Assembly: GCA_044225795.1 (NCBI GenBank)
Contig: JBGAIF010000001.1
Location: forward strand, 310,001-374,000
Direction: 5' to 3'
Length of the DNA stretch: 64,000 bases
Source of the DNA: Nemorincola sp044225795
GTDB lineage: Bacteria; Bacteroidota; Bacteroidia; Chitinophagales; Chitinophagaceae
This document shows positions 23,607 to 33,091 of the stretch, one piece after another (position 1 is the stretch's first letter; the number at the start of each line of letters is the position of its first letter). Under the pieces are notes generated by a model. That model was not told the origin of the DNA, searched no databases, and was given only the letters and a program-made list of their open reading frames with translations. The position numbers were made by a program, and so were the translations under genes.

Positions 23607-26600
23607 ATGAACGAGTTATTTGTACAAAAGATAGAATGGGACTTTTTAGCCAGGAAGAAGCATAACAAAGCTTCAGTTGAAAAGCTGGCTGCAGGTTATG
23701 GTATTAAGGATAAGACTACGGTCAAGGAACTGACCGAACTGGCCATCGTCCGGCTGGCAAGGCTCATTGCCTTGGGTTCCGGCACCATGCACGAAAAGTA
23801 CAGCCGCATTGTTGATCTTTACGAACACCAGGTAAACATATCCCATCGTACCAGCCAGTCTATTTTATTGCAGCAGTATTCCACACCTGCGCCCATTGGG
23901 TTTATGGCAGGTGTTTTCTGTGAACTGGACAAGTTGCACCTAAAGGGTGGTTATGCCTTTGAACCATCTGCCGGAAATGGTCTGCTCACTATAGCAGGGA
24001 AGCCGGAACGCATCTACGTCAACGAAATAGACAAACTCAGGAATAGCAATCTAAAAACACAAGACTTTGCCAACGTCTGGAACCGGGATGCATCAAAACC
24101 GTTCTTTGATGTTGCTCATACATTTAAGGCCGTTATTACCAACCCGCCATTCGGTAAGTTGGAGCAGCCTGTATTGTTTGATACCTACAAAATTGATACG
24201 CTCGATCACCTGATGGCTTTACGTGCATTGGAGACCATGACCGCAGACGGCAAGGCGGCGTTTATTATCGGCGGTCATACCGATTGGGATAGCAAGGGCA
24301 GAATACAGGCTGGCAGGAACCGGGTATTTTTCAATTATCTCTACAGCCGATACTATGTTGCCGATGTGATCCAGATAGACGGGCATAAGCTGTATTCCAG
24401 GCAGGGCACCTCGTTCAATGTCCGGTTGATCCTTATTAACGGCAGAAAGCAAAAACCAGCAGGTGTCGCTCCTATCTACAACCCTGATACTGATCAGGTA
24501 GTCAAAACCTTTGAACTGCTCTATGAACGGGTAACCGATGCAATGGAACATAAAAGACCAACCATGAACGTACACGAACTGGAACAGGAGGCGTTACGGT
24601 TACAACAGGATTTAGGGATGAACGGATTAGGTGCGCCCTACGAACCTGCCTCGGATAGTTGTGTGGTGCTGAATACGCAGGTGCCGGATAGCATGGCCTT
24701 TGAAACACAGACCGCCATTAACCGCATCAAGGAAGAAACGGGTGGTGACATCGACAACTTTGTGCGCCACCGCCTGCAATTCAAAAGCCATGCAGAATTG
24801 TGTAAAGCACTATCAGCAGAGCAGATCGATGCCGTAGCCATGGCGATCTACAATATTGAAGCCAGAAGTCAGGGCATGGTCATTGGTGATCAGACAGGTA
24901 TCGGGAAAGGCAGGGTTGCCGCCTCGGTTATCCGCTATGCTGTTTGCCAGGGATTAAAACCCGTATTCCTCACCGAAAAAGCTAACCTGTTCTCGGATAT
25001 CTACCGTGACCTTTCCGCCATAGGATCAGGTCATTTTAAGCCATTTATTGTCAATGGTAAGGAAAGTAAGACCGATATCAAGGATGAAGAAGGGAACATC
25101 ATCTATCAGGCTCCTTCAGTAGCGGAACAACAATCTGTGTTTAGCGGCCGGGAACTACCAGCGCAATATGATTTTGTGGTAGCTACTTATTCGCAGTTCA
25201 ACAGTCCTGAAAAGAAGCCGGAAAAGCCAGCCTTTTTGAAGGCGATAGCAGAAGATAACATTTTTATCCTCGATGAAGCGCACAATAGTTCCGGTTCATC
25301 CAATACCGGGGAGTTCCTGCAAAGTGTAGTCAGCAAGACCAAGGGTGTGATTTTTCTGTCCGCCACATTTGCCAAGCGTCCGGACAACATGCCTATCTAT
25401 GCCATGAAGACGTCCATCGCCGATTGTAACATGAGCAAGGAGGAATTGGTGGAATCCATCACAAGGGGTGGTGTAGCCTTGCAAGAGGTGTTGAGTTCCC
25501 AACTGGTAGCCGAAGGGCAGATGCTTCGCAGGGAACGCAGCTTTGAAGGAATCGAAGTCAACTACATCACCTTAGATGACAAAGCCGAAGAACACCGGGC
25601 TATTGCGGATAACATCACGGAACTGCTTCGGGATATTATTGCCTTTCAAAACAAGTTCATTAATGAACAGGTAGAAGAACTGGATAAGATAGCTGTAGCG
25701 GAAGGAAAAGAGATCGTTTTACGTGAAGGAACTTCACAGGCGGGTGTAGACAATTTACCGTACTTCAGCAAGGTATTCCAGGTCATCAACCAGATGCTCT
25801 TCAGCATTAAGGCGGAATCAGTAGCGGAAAGAGCCATCATGCGGCTCAAAGAAGGTAAGAAACCCATCATTGCCTTTGCTTCTACGATGGGCAGTTTTAT
25901 TGAAACGATCGAAAGCGATAAAGGCTTGCCGGTTGGTGACGGCGATGTGATCAATGCCGACTTTTCGGAGGTACTCAAGAAAGGGCTGGATGGCATATTG
26001 CGTTATACGGAAAAAGACGTGGACGGTAATCCGGTCTATAAGAAATTTGAAGTGAGCGAACTGCCTCCGGAGGCACAGGTAGGATACCTGCGCATTGCGG
26101 AAGCCATAAAGGCAGCCGCTACGGGTATAACCATTTCCCCGATAGACGTGATCGTACAAAGGCTTAAAAATGCTGGCTATAGCGTTGCCGAAGTGACCGG
26201 ACGGAAGTATGAGTTGCAACTGAACACCAAAACAGGCAAGGGGCTGGTGTTATCCCGTAAAAAGCTAAACACTAATGATGCTTTCCGTCAGTTCAACAAT
26301 AACGAGGCGGATGTATTGATGATCAATCAGTCCGGCAGTACAGGGGCTTCTGCACATGCTATTCCGACCAACAAAGTACCCGCAAGCCAGGTTCGCCAAA
26401 GGGTGATGATCGTATTACAGGCGGAATTGGACATCAATACCGAAGTGCAGAAGCGGGGACGTATCAATCGCACCGGGCAGATACTGAAGCCTATTTATGA
26501 CTATGTGACCTCTGCCATACCTGCCGAAAAACGGCTGATGATGATGTTGCAGAAGAAGCTGAAGTCGCTGGATGCCAATACCACCTCCAACCAGAAGCAG

Positions 26601-28271
26601 TCCACCAAGATTTTAGATGTGCCGGACTTCCTGAATAAGTATGGTGATAAGATCGTCAAAGAATACCTGTTGGAGAATACAGATATTAATGACCTGTTGG
26701 ACGACCCGTTATGTTTAAAGGACAGCAAGTCAGACAGCAGCGGTGATGCTGCCGTTTTAGAAGATGCCGCCCATAAAGTATCAGGCCGAGTCGCGGTACT
26801 GTCCACCAAAATGCAACAGGATTTTTATAATGAAATATCCGAACGGTATAACGACTACGAGCAGTACCTGCGCCAGATCGGGGAATATGACCTCGAAGTA
26901 GAGGCTATGAACCTCGATGCCGAAACCCTCCTTTCCCGTGTCGTTAAAATGGGCAAGGGGTCCGATAGTGCGTTCGGTGATGACAGTATTCTGGAGACAG
27001 TACGGGTAAATGTACTGAAAAAGCCTTTTACCGTAACCGAACTGCAAAACTTGTTGACCGAGGTACTAAAGGGCGGCAGCCCAACCCAGATGCAGCAAGA
27101 TCTGATAGCAGAATATCACGAGGATAGCCAGAGAAGGCTCGACACGGATATACAGGAAGCCTCCGAAAAATATGCAGACCTCCTCCGTAATGTACCCGAG
27201 GAAAAGAAGATCAAAAAGATATCGGGCGGCGAACAAAGAGAGCAAGCCATTGAAGAACGGAAGAAGGAATTGGGGACTGCAAGGGACGGACAAATACAAG
27301 TACTTAGAGGTAAAGCCGCCAACCGGAAGCAATACCTGGAAAAGATATTTAAGTTCTTCTATACAAGTAGATTGCTGTACTATCCTATCCAAAGCTATGG
27401 TGATGCAACCGACCTGATCCCGGCTGCATTTATTGGTTATAGCATCGACAGGAAGAAACGCAATCCGTTTGCGCCCTCATTGATAAAGCTCAGGTTTGCA
27501 ATCGCCAATAGCAGCAAATACATTGCGATACCTGCTTCTTACTCCGAGGACATCATGTCCATTATCGGGGCCAGTTCAGATGTGCCCCAATTAGATATGG
27601 AGACCCTGTATGCCCGTTGGGAAAGTTATACCAGGCAGAATCACACCGACCGTAACGATAGATACATCATAACAGGTAACCTGCTACAAGCATTCAGCGA
27701 CTTTAAAGGCAAGCTGGTCAGCTATACGACACTAGACGGTAAAACGGTCAAGGGTATACTGATGCCGGAGCATTGGAGCGCCCACGAGCAGCTACAGGAT
27801 AAGATCGTGGTGCCGATCATTAAGGCATTGCCGCTCATCAGGTCGTTGGTCAACGGACATTTTATCGTCACCAATACCGGGATCTCATTCTTCCGGACCG
27901 GGAATCACTACAAGATCATTGTTGCCGCCTCCAGGGCAAAGGGCGGGGATATTTACCTGGACAAGGAACTATTGGATCTGGTAGAGGGCAACAACTTTGA
28001 AAAGGTGTCGGACAAGATGACGGCCATGCTGCCGGACCATAAAATTGACCGTTTTGTCGCAGTGCTGCAAGCGAACCATAGCTGTGCGATAACGGTAAAC
28101 TCCGGACAGTTCCGGCAAGTCGAGCAAAGTACGCAACGGTATAGCAGCCGTCAGCCGATCGCCTTGCCGCCACCAGCAACAAAGTATGAACCGGAATCCG
28201 ACAATGCTATCCTCCTGCTGGAACTGGAAGCCGAAGCACTAGAATTGGAATTACAACTACTCGCAGCATAA
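23607..28271 (+). CDS. Island gene 19: N6-methyltransferase / Strawberry-notch helicase fusion
   Basis: 1554 aa. The N-terminal third is a SAM-dependent N6-adenine methyltransferase: motif I EPSAGNGLL (from Glu119) and the catalytic NPPF (from Asn179). The middle is a superfamily 2 helicase of the Strawberry-notch type: Walker A GDQTGIGKGR (residues 427-436), DEAH box ILDEAHNSSGSS (Asp556), and a C-terminal helicase lobe with INQSGSTGASAHAIP and QKRGRINRTGQ (from Gln948), the typical SNO C-terminal signature. A further 600 residues are helical with unknown role. Similar methylase-helicase fusions occur on phages and plasmids; phage P1 DarB is packaged and protects incoming DNA from type I restriction. 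A similar protective role here is inference. Confidence 0.85.
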   Translation: MNELFVQKIEWDFLARKKHNKASVEKLAAGYGIKDKTTVKELTELAIVRLARLIALGSGTMHEKYSRIVDLYEHQVNISHRTSQSILLQQYSTPAPIGFMAGVFCELDKLHLKGGYAFEPSAGNGLLTIAGKPERIYVNEIDKLRNSNLKTQDFANVWNRDASKPFFDVAHTFKAVITNPPFGKLEQPVLFDTYKIDTLDHLMALRALETMTADGKAAFIIGGHTDWDSKGRIQAGRNRVFFNYLYSRYYVADVIQIDGHKLYSRQGTSFNVRLILINGRKQKPAGVAPIYNPDTDQVVKTFELLYERVTDAMEHKRPTMNVHELEQEALRLQQDLGMNGLGAPYEPASDSCVVLNTQVPDSMAFETQTAINRIKEETGGDIDNFVRHRLQFKSHAELCKALSAEQIDAVAMAIYNIEARSQGMVIGDQTGIGKGRVAASVIRYAVCQGLKPVFLTEKANLFSDIYRDLSAIGSGHFKPFIVNGKESKTDIKDEEGNIIYQAPSVAEQQSVFSGRELPAQYDFVVATYSQFNSPEKKPEKPAFLKAIAEDNIFILDEAHNSSGSSNTGEFLQSVVSKTKGVIFLSATFAKRPDNMPIYAMKTSIADCNMSKEELVESITRGGVALQEVLSSQLVAEGQMLRRERSFEGIEVNYITLDDKAEEHRAIADNITELLRDIIAFQNKFINEQVEELDKIAVAEGKEIVLREGTSQAGVDNLPYFSKVFQVINQMLFSIKAESVAERAIMRLKEGKKPIIAFASTMGSFIETIESDKGLPVGDGDVINADFSEVLKKGLDGILRYTEKDVDGNPVYKKFEVSELPPEAQVGYLRIAEAIKAAATGITISPIDVIVQRLKNAGYSVAEVTGRKYELQLNTKTGKGLVLSRKKLNTNDAFRQFNNNEADVLMINQSGSTGASAHAIPTNKVPASQVRQRVMIVLQAELDINTEVQKRGRINRTGQILKPIYDYVTSAIPAEKRLMMMLQKKLKSLDANTTSNQKQSTKILDVPDFLNKYGDKIVKEYLLENTDINDLLDDPLCLKDSKSDSSGDAAVLEDAAHKVSGRVAVLSTKMQQDFYNEISERYNDYEQYLRQIGEYDLEVEAMNLDAETLLSRVVKMGKGSDSAFGDDSILETVRVNVLKKPFTVTELQNLLTEVLKGGSPTQMQQDLIAEYHEDSQRRLDTDIQEASEKYADLLRNVPEEKKIKKISGGEQREQAIEERKKELGTARDGQIQVLRGKAANRKQYLEKIFKFFYTSRLLYYPIQSYGDATDLIPAAFIGYSIDRKKRNPFAPSLIKLRFAIANSSKYIAIPASYSEDIMSIIGASSDVPQLDMETLYARWESYTRQNHTDRNDRYIITGNLLQAFSDFKGKLVSYTTLDGKTVKGILMPEHWSAHEQLQDKIVVPIIKALPLIRSLVNGHFIVTNTGISFFRTGNHYKIIVAASRAKGGDIYLDKELLDLVEGNNFEKVSDKMTAMLPDHKIDRFVAVLQANHSCAITVNSGQFRQVEQSTQRYSSRQPIALPPPATKYEPESDNAILLLELEAEALELELQLLAA

Positions 28272-28280
28272 AACAACCGT

Positions 28281-29873
28281 ATGTATACTTCAGAGAATTA
28301 TTACACCAAGACAAGGGATATTGACTTTTCGACCTTTCCGGAGGCACTGCGCAAAGGACATGAATATGTCGGCAAGGTGACGCAAAGTGGCGGTAACTGG
28401 CAGAATTATCACGCCAGTGCGACCATTAAGAAGACCATTGATATCTATTTTGAAAAACTGGCCGACTATATCAGCAAGCAGATCAAGCGGGCGACACCGG
28501 AGAAGAGGAGCAAGCCACCCAAGGGTGTTAGCCCTGCGGTCCACCATGCCAATGAAGATATAAAGGAGTACGCAACCGTAACAACCGACGGACTAAGGGA
28601 GTTGCTGAAAATGGAACTGGCATCTCAGAAACAACAGGGAAACACACCCGCTATCAAAATACGCCTGACCGCCATCCGCAAAGAACTAAGTAAGCGCAAA
28701 GAACGGACTGCCACAACTAAGCCTAAGCAGGAAAAGCATCCGGCTGACATGGTAGAACGTATCAGCGAGGAAATCCGTTTTATCAAACGGTTTGTCAACC
28801 TGAACAGCAAGACCAAGACAAAGGAGGATATATTACGGTTTATCAACTCCCTTCAAAAATCAATTCTGGAGAAGAAGATCAGGAAAACATCCACCTATGC
28901 CGAACAGATCAAATTTATCCAACAAAAGCTGATCGATACGTTTAACGGCATGGGTAAGCAGATTAAAATTGAACTGAAAGAGGCAACATTGGAAGCCTTA
29001 AAAACGATTGTCGGGGATGAGCAGGTATTAAGTTCCGTGAACTTCATTAAACGGTACATCAACCTCAATGGCAAGCCCGGCATGAAGCAGAAAGCCAAGG
29101 ATCTGCTGGCGCAAATCAACAGGGCTTACGCACAGGGCAAGATCAGGGATAAAGACCCATACATCGTAGAAATGCATGAAGTAAAGAAGAACCTGGAAAG
29201 TTACATCAGCGACAAGCTGGCTAAGGTGTTGGACATAGAGCCTAATACCCTTAATGGGTTACAGGGCGTATTAGGGTGCAGTTGTACAAGCCTTAGTGGA
29301 ATTGGTGAAGAGCCTACCCGTTCCGTCATCATGAATAGCATGGATTTTGCCAATATGCAGTTTAGGACATTGGGACTGAAGGGTAAATGGCTGCAACTGA
29401 TCGGCGACCCTTCCACGAATTTTACCGTAATGGTGTTCGGTAAGCCTAAAATGGGCAAGTCTTATCTCTGCATCGACTTTGCCGGATATCTCGCCAGAAA
29501 TCATGGCAAAGTACTATATATTGCAAGGGAAGAAGGCCTGGATAAGACCTTACAGGATAAGCTGAACGAAAAGGATGTACAGCACGAGAACCTCTTTGTT
29601 ACTTCTACATTACCGGAGAGCCTGAATGCGTATGATTTCATCTTCCTCGATAGTGTCAATAAGCTGGGCCTGCAGCCGGAAGACCTAAACAGGCTCAAAG
29701 CACAATACCCGGCTAAATCGTTCATTTATATCTTCCAGACAACGAAGGAAGGGAAGTTCAGAGGAGCCAATACATTTCAGCACGATGTGGATAGCGTGAT
29801 AGAGGTGCCGGAACGGGGTAAGGCCGTTCAGTACGGCAGGTTTAACCATGGTGGAGAAATTTCGATTTTTTAG
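28281..29873 (+). CDS. Island gene 20: RecA-fold ATPase with duplicated helical N-terminus
   Basis: 530 aa. The C-terminal domain has Walker A GKPKMGKS (residues 387-394), the following helix YLCIDFAGYLA, then KVLYIAREEG and Walker B FIFLDS (Asp457), as in RadA/KaiC/RecA-like ATPases. It ends with DVDSVIEVPERG. Before it lies an internal duplication: FIKRFVNLNSKTKTKED...EKKIRKTSTY from residue 167 and FIKRYINLNGKPGMKQK...QGKIRDKDPY from residue 255. The N-terminal 100 residues are basic. It follows the helicase fusion by 9 bases and precedes the terminator, so the two are a DNA-handling pair. It does not look like an FtsK/HerA-type packaging ATPase, so genome packaging is possible but unproven. 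Confidence 0.75.
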   Translation: MYTSENYYTKTRDIDFSTFPEALRKGHEYVGKVTQSGGNWQNYHASATIKKTIDIYFEKLADYISKQIKRATPEKRSKPPKGVSPAVHHANEDIKEYATVTTDGLRELLKMELASQKQQGNTPAIKIRLTAIRKELSKRKERTATTKPKQEKHPADMVERISEEIRFIKRFVNLNSKTKTKEDILRFINSLQKSILEKKIRKTSTYAEQIKFIQQKLIDTFNGMGKQIKIELKEATLEALKTIVGDEQVLSSVNFIKRYINLNGKPGMKQKAKDLLAQINRAYAQGKIRDKDPYIVEMHEVKKNLESYISDKLAKVLDIEPNTLNGLQGVLGCSCTSLSGIGEEPTRSVIMNSMDFANMQFRTLGLKGKWLQLIGDPSTNFTVMVFGKPKMGKSYLCIDFAGYLARNHGKVLYIAREEGLDKTLQDKLNEKDVQHENLFVTSTLPESLNAYDFIFLDSVNKLGLQPEDLNRLKAQYPAKSFIYIFQTTKEGKFRGANTFQHDVDSVIEVPERGKAVQYGRFNHGGEISIF

Positions 29874-29911
29874 TATCTTGGATATGTTTTCATGGTGATA
29901 GGGTTTATCGG

Positions 29912-29940
29912 GGCCGGACTGTTCTCAGTCTGGCCTTTTT
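29912..29940 (+). terminator. Strong intrinsic terminator at the end of the island operon
   Basis: GGCCGGACTG (29912-29921) and CAGTCTGGCC (29926-29935) form a 10-bp stem with one G-T pair and a TTCT loop, followed by TTTTT. It lies 38 bases after the stop of the RecA-fold ATPase gene and marks the right end of the G+C-richer block. The following gene is much more AT-rich. Confidence 0.9.
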
Positions 29941-29986
29941 ATTTCAAACAATCCACAGTACATTTATATAATATTAAATCGTCACC

Positions 29987-32900
29987 ATGATTCGGATCAT
30001 ACATATTTCTGACTTCCATTTGGAAACTGAAAGCCCTTCTTTTGAAAAGAAAGCAATTGTTACTTCGCTTATTGTGGATATAGGTAAGTATGCTGATGCT
30101 AATACTGCAATTTTCTTTACAGGGGATTTTGTAGACAAAGGCGGAATGGGGTTCATTGATAAAACAAGTATGTTTACAACATTTGAGGAACTTGTTTTAA
30201 CTCCAATCGTTTCCCAATACCCTGTTTTTAAAAACAAAATTTTCTTAGTGGCTGGCAATCATGATGTACTTAGAAACAAAATAGATACAATTACAGAAGC
30301 CGGATTAAAAGCATCATTAATAAACCCCAAAAATGTCAGCAAATTCATATCTGAAAATCGAAATTCTTCAAAACATTTAGACCGACTATCGGATTACAAG
30401 GCTTGGGAGATGTCTTTTTATAATAGCTATCCAAACTCAAACCTATCACTGTTTGAAAACAGTTTTACTCTGCGTTTAGATGGTGTGAGTGTTGGTATTA
30501 CCTGCTTAAACTCTTCATGGTTGTGTAAAGATGAAAACGATAAGGAAAATCTCATAATTGGCAAGTGTCAGTTAGACCATTCATTGGAAATCATAAAAGA
30601 CTGTGACATAAAACTTGCCTTATGCCATCATCCTTTAGAATTTCTGACTTCATTTGATAGAGACTCAATAAAGCCAGATTTGTATAAAAACTATGACGCG
30701 CTATTTACAGGTCATGTTCATGAATTAGACTCTCTATATACTCAGAACTTGTTCGGCAATATATTTATCTCTATTGCCAATTCAACAATCGCGGATAGCC
30801 GTGTCGAAAAGAAATATGTAAATGGTTATACCGTTATAGAAATTTATCCTTCGGAGAAAATAAAAGCGATTTATAGAAAGTATCTTGATGAACATAAGTC
30901 GTTCGTTCCAAATACAGATATAGGAACAGAAGACGGTACTAAAGATTTTCCCATTTTGCAAAAAGAGAAACTATCTCGGTTTGAAAGTGGAGCAAAGATA
31001 ATTGAGCATATAGAAAATCAGTATGCCGACAAGTTAAATGAACATCTAATTCTATCTACAAATAATAATAATGTCCATTATTCTATTGACAATTTGTTCG
31101 TAGAACCCACTTTATTAAATTGCCCAGAACATATTTTTAATGAAAACGATACAGTTTCTTACACGGTAGAATCAATACTATGTGGGGACGCAAATTTTAT
31201 TATTTATGGTTTGACAGAATCAGGAAAGACCCTATTGCTAGATAAGTTCTTCTTGGAAGCGTCGCGGAAGTATAATGAAATTGAGAAAATTCCGGTATTG
31301 ATAAAATTTAGTGAATGTAAGCCTCATGGGTTATTTAAAGTTGTCAAAGAATTTATTGGATTAAATGCATCTCAAACTGAGCATTTACTTAAGAATAATA
31401 AACTTTTGCTCCTTGTTGACGATCTGTCTTTTAATACCAAAAATATATCTCAGGTTAACACCCTGAAAGAGTTTATTCGAGAATACCCCAATATTCAGGT
31501 AATTGCCACTGCAGACCAGATTTTTGAAAATGTCATCCCTACAGACTATTTACCTCATAATAATGAGTTGAAACTTGAGTTAGCATTTATACAGAGTTTC
31601 ACCAGTACTCAAATAAGGCAATTAATTGGCAAATGGTTTGTTGGGAAGAATATTGACTTTCAAGATAGTTTAGAGAAATTATTGAAGAACTTTGCAGACT
31701 TCGGCTTGCCTAAAACCCCGTTGTCTGTTACGCTCTTTTTGTGGATAATTGAAAAACAAGAAAAGCGGCCAATTAATAATTCTGTTTTGGTGGAATTATT
31801 TATCGAGAACCTACTCGAAAAGGCCAATATTGATAACGTGTATAGTGAAACCTTTGATTTTAAGAATAAGCAGCGACTACTTTCATTCGTTGCAAAATTT
31901 ATGAAAGAAAAAGGCAATAGTGATCTGAGCTATTGTGTCAATTATGTTGATCTGCTTACCTACATCAATAATTATTTGAAAACCAGATTTCCTGGACAAC
32001 CACAAAAAGTCCTAGACGACTTTATTAAAAGAGGGATATTTAGCTACGAAGAGGATAATTTAATTCGATTCAAGTCTCCTTTTTTCTTTCACTATTTTCT
32101 AGCCCTACATTTTGATTACGATTTCGATTTTAAACAGCATGTATTTACTGGTGACAATTATCTAGACTATGTTGATGAGATCATTTATTATACAGGACTA
32201 AAAAGGGATGATGTTTATATTTTGAAGTTTACTCAAGAGAAATTACAAGAGGCTTTTTCTGAATTTAATAAGCAGATGGCATTGGACTATCAAAGGCTGG
32301 ACAAGGTGTTAGATACGTCCCAAGACGTAAGTAACACCTTTGCACTTCAAATTGATGAAGAAAAAATGAAAATTAAGCCTACCCAAAAGGATCTTGATAA
32401 GATGTATGACGAACAGTTATCTCAGATACCTATTCAGAAAAATATTTCGAAAAAAGAATCAGAAAATCTATCAACTCAAAAAAATATAGATCGAGTATTG
32501 AAATTAGCAGCATCCGTTTTGAAAAATAGTGAAGATGTTGATGATTTTTCCGAAAAAGTATCTGCCTACAAGAACATCATTTCGAGCTCGATGTCTTTCC
32601 TCGTGCAATATCGGGACACTCTTATTAAATCATACTTAAAGTACCAAAAAACCCCAGAATACCTTCCTAAAAATGTTGATTTCAGTTTATTTATCAGAGT
32701 CTTACCCTTGGTACATCAGGTTGTTGTTTACAACTGGGTTGGCAGTCAGAAATTACGCCCTGTAATTATCGAAAAAATCAACAATGATTCCAAATCATTA
32801 AATGTATCTGACTATGAAAAATTCCTTTCTGTTTTTATTTACTCTGATATTAAAGGGAATGACTACCCGGAGAAAATTCAGCAATTTGTAAAATTTGCAA

Positions 32901-33091
32901 AATACAACTACATCAAAGACCTGACTTTTTTTAAAGTAATGTTATACTATCATTTAAGATCAAAAGATGAAACATTAGACCAGTTTTATTTAAAGCTACT
33001 TGCAGATATAAGAGCTGATCTGGGTTTTATAAATAAAAATGCAAAAACTCAATTTATGAAAGGTATTGAAGAGCGTAAAAATAGAAAATAG
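29987..33091 (+). CDS. Calcineurin-like phosphoesterase-STAND/NACHT NTPase fusion (putative defence protein)
   Basis: 1034 aa. Residues 1-300 hold a complete metallophosphoesterase: SDFHLE (Asp9, His11), GDFVDKG, GNHD, CHHP and GHVHE, all metal-binding motifs in order. A STAND/NACHT-type NTPase follows: Walker A GLTESGKT (residues 408-415) and Walker B LLLVDD (Asp478, Asp479), then a winged-helix-like region and a long helical C-terminus of about 450 residues. No TPR or WD repeats are obvious by eye. STAND proteins of this plan (effector, switch, sensor) act in bacterial immunity, for example Avs proteins with other effectors. The phosphoesterase would be the nuclease or nucleotide-cleaving effector. 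It directly follows the virus-like island but has its own AT-rich leader and different base composition. Confidence 0.75.
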   Translation: MIRIIHISDFHLETESPSFEKKAIVTSLIVDIGKYADANTAIFFTGDFVDKGGMGFIDKTSMFTTFEELVLTPIVSQYPVFKNKIFLVAGNHDVLRNKIDTITEAGLKASLINPKNVSKFISENRNSSKHLDRLSDYKAWEMSFYNSYPNSNLSLFENSFTLRLDGVSVGITCLNSSWLCKDENDKENLIIGKCQLDHSLEIIKDCDIKLALCHHPLEFLTSFDRDSIKPDLYKNYDALFTGHVHELDSLYTQNLFGNIFISIANSTIADSRVEKKYVNGYTVIEIYPSEKIKAIYRKYLDEHKSFVPNTDIGTEDGTKDFPILQKEKLSRFESGAKIIEHIENQYADKLNEHLILSTNNNNVHYSIDNLFVEPTLLNCPEHIFNENDTVSYTVESILCGDANFIIYGLTESGKTLLLDKFFLEASRKYNEIEKIPVLIKFSECKPHGLFKVVKEFIGLNASQTEHLLKNNKLLLLVDDLSFNTKNISQVNTLKEFIREYPNIQVIATADQIFENVIPTDYLPHNNELKLELAFIQSFTSTQIRQLIGKWFVGKNIDFQDSLEKLLKNFADFGLPKTPLSVTLFLWIIEKQEKRPINNSVLVELFIENLLEKANIDNVYSETFDFKNKQRLLSFVAKFMKEKGNSDLSYCVNYVDLLTYINNYLKTRFPGQPQKVLDDFIKRGIFSYEEDNLIRFKSPFFFHYFLALHFDYDFDFKQHVFTGDNYLDYVDEIIYYTGLKRDDVYILKFTQEKLQEAFSEFNKQMALDYQRLDKVLDTSQDVSNTFALQIDEEKMKIKPTQKDLDKMYDEQLSQIPIQKNISKKESENLSTQKNIDRVLKLAASVLKNSEDVDDFSEKVSAYKNIISSSMSFLVQYRDTLIKSYLKYQKTPEYLPKNVDFSLFIRVLPLVHQVVVYNWVGSQKLRPVIIEKINNDSKSLNVSDYEKFLSVFIYSDIKGNDYPEKIQQFVKFAKYNYIKDLTFFKVMLYYHLRSKDETLDQFYLKLLADIRADLGFINKNAKTQFMKGIEERKNRK

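Larger units (their letters stand above)
12671..29940 (+). mobile_element. Putative non-tailed virus-like integrated element
   Basis: About 19 genes in one direction, mostly with gaps below 30 bases or overlaps, form a compositionally distinct block that ends in a strong terminator. The content combines peptidoglycan-degrading or -binding proteins (lambda-R-type transglycosylase, T7-lysozyme-like protein, PG-binding domain) with at least seven small single-span membrane proteins. It also has several short all-beta proteins and two large DNA-handling proteins (N6-methyltransferase/Strawberry-notch helicase fusion, RecA-fold ATPase). Terminase, portal, tape-measure, sheath and baseplate genes are absent, which argues against a tailed prophage or contractile device. 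No integrase, transposase or relaxase is present, so how it moves is unknown. Assignment as virus-like is inference from gene content and layout. Confidence 0.5.

Noticed and set aside
28281..29873. FtsK/HerA (A32-type) packaging ATPase
   Set aside because: Walker A and B contexts (GKPKMGKS, FIFLDS) and the following strand resemble RadA/KaiC/RecA, not the A32 pattern; packaging was kept only as an open possibility.
12671..29940. Tailed prophage, contractile injection system, or conjugative element
   Set aside because: No terminase, portal, sheath, tube, baseplate, relaxase or VirB/Tra-type gene could be read in any frame, so these models were dropped. A highly diverged version cannot be excluded without profile searches.
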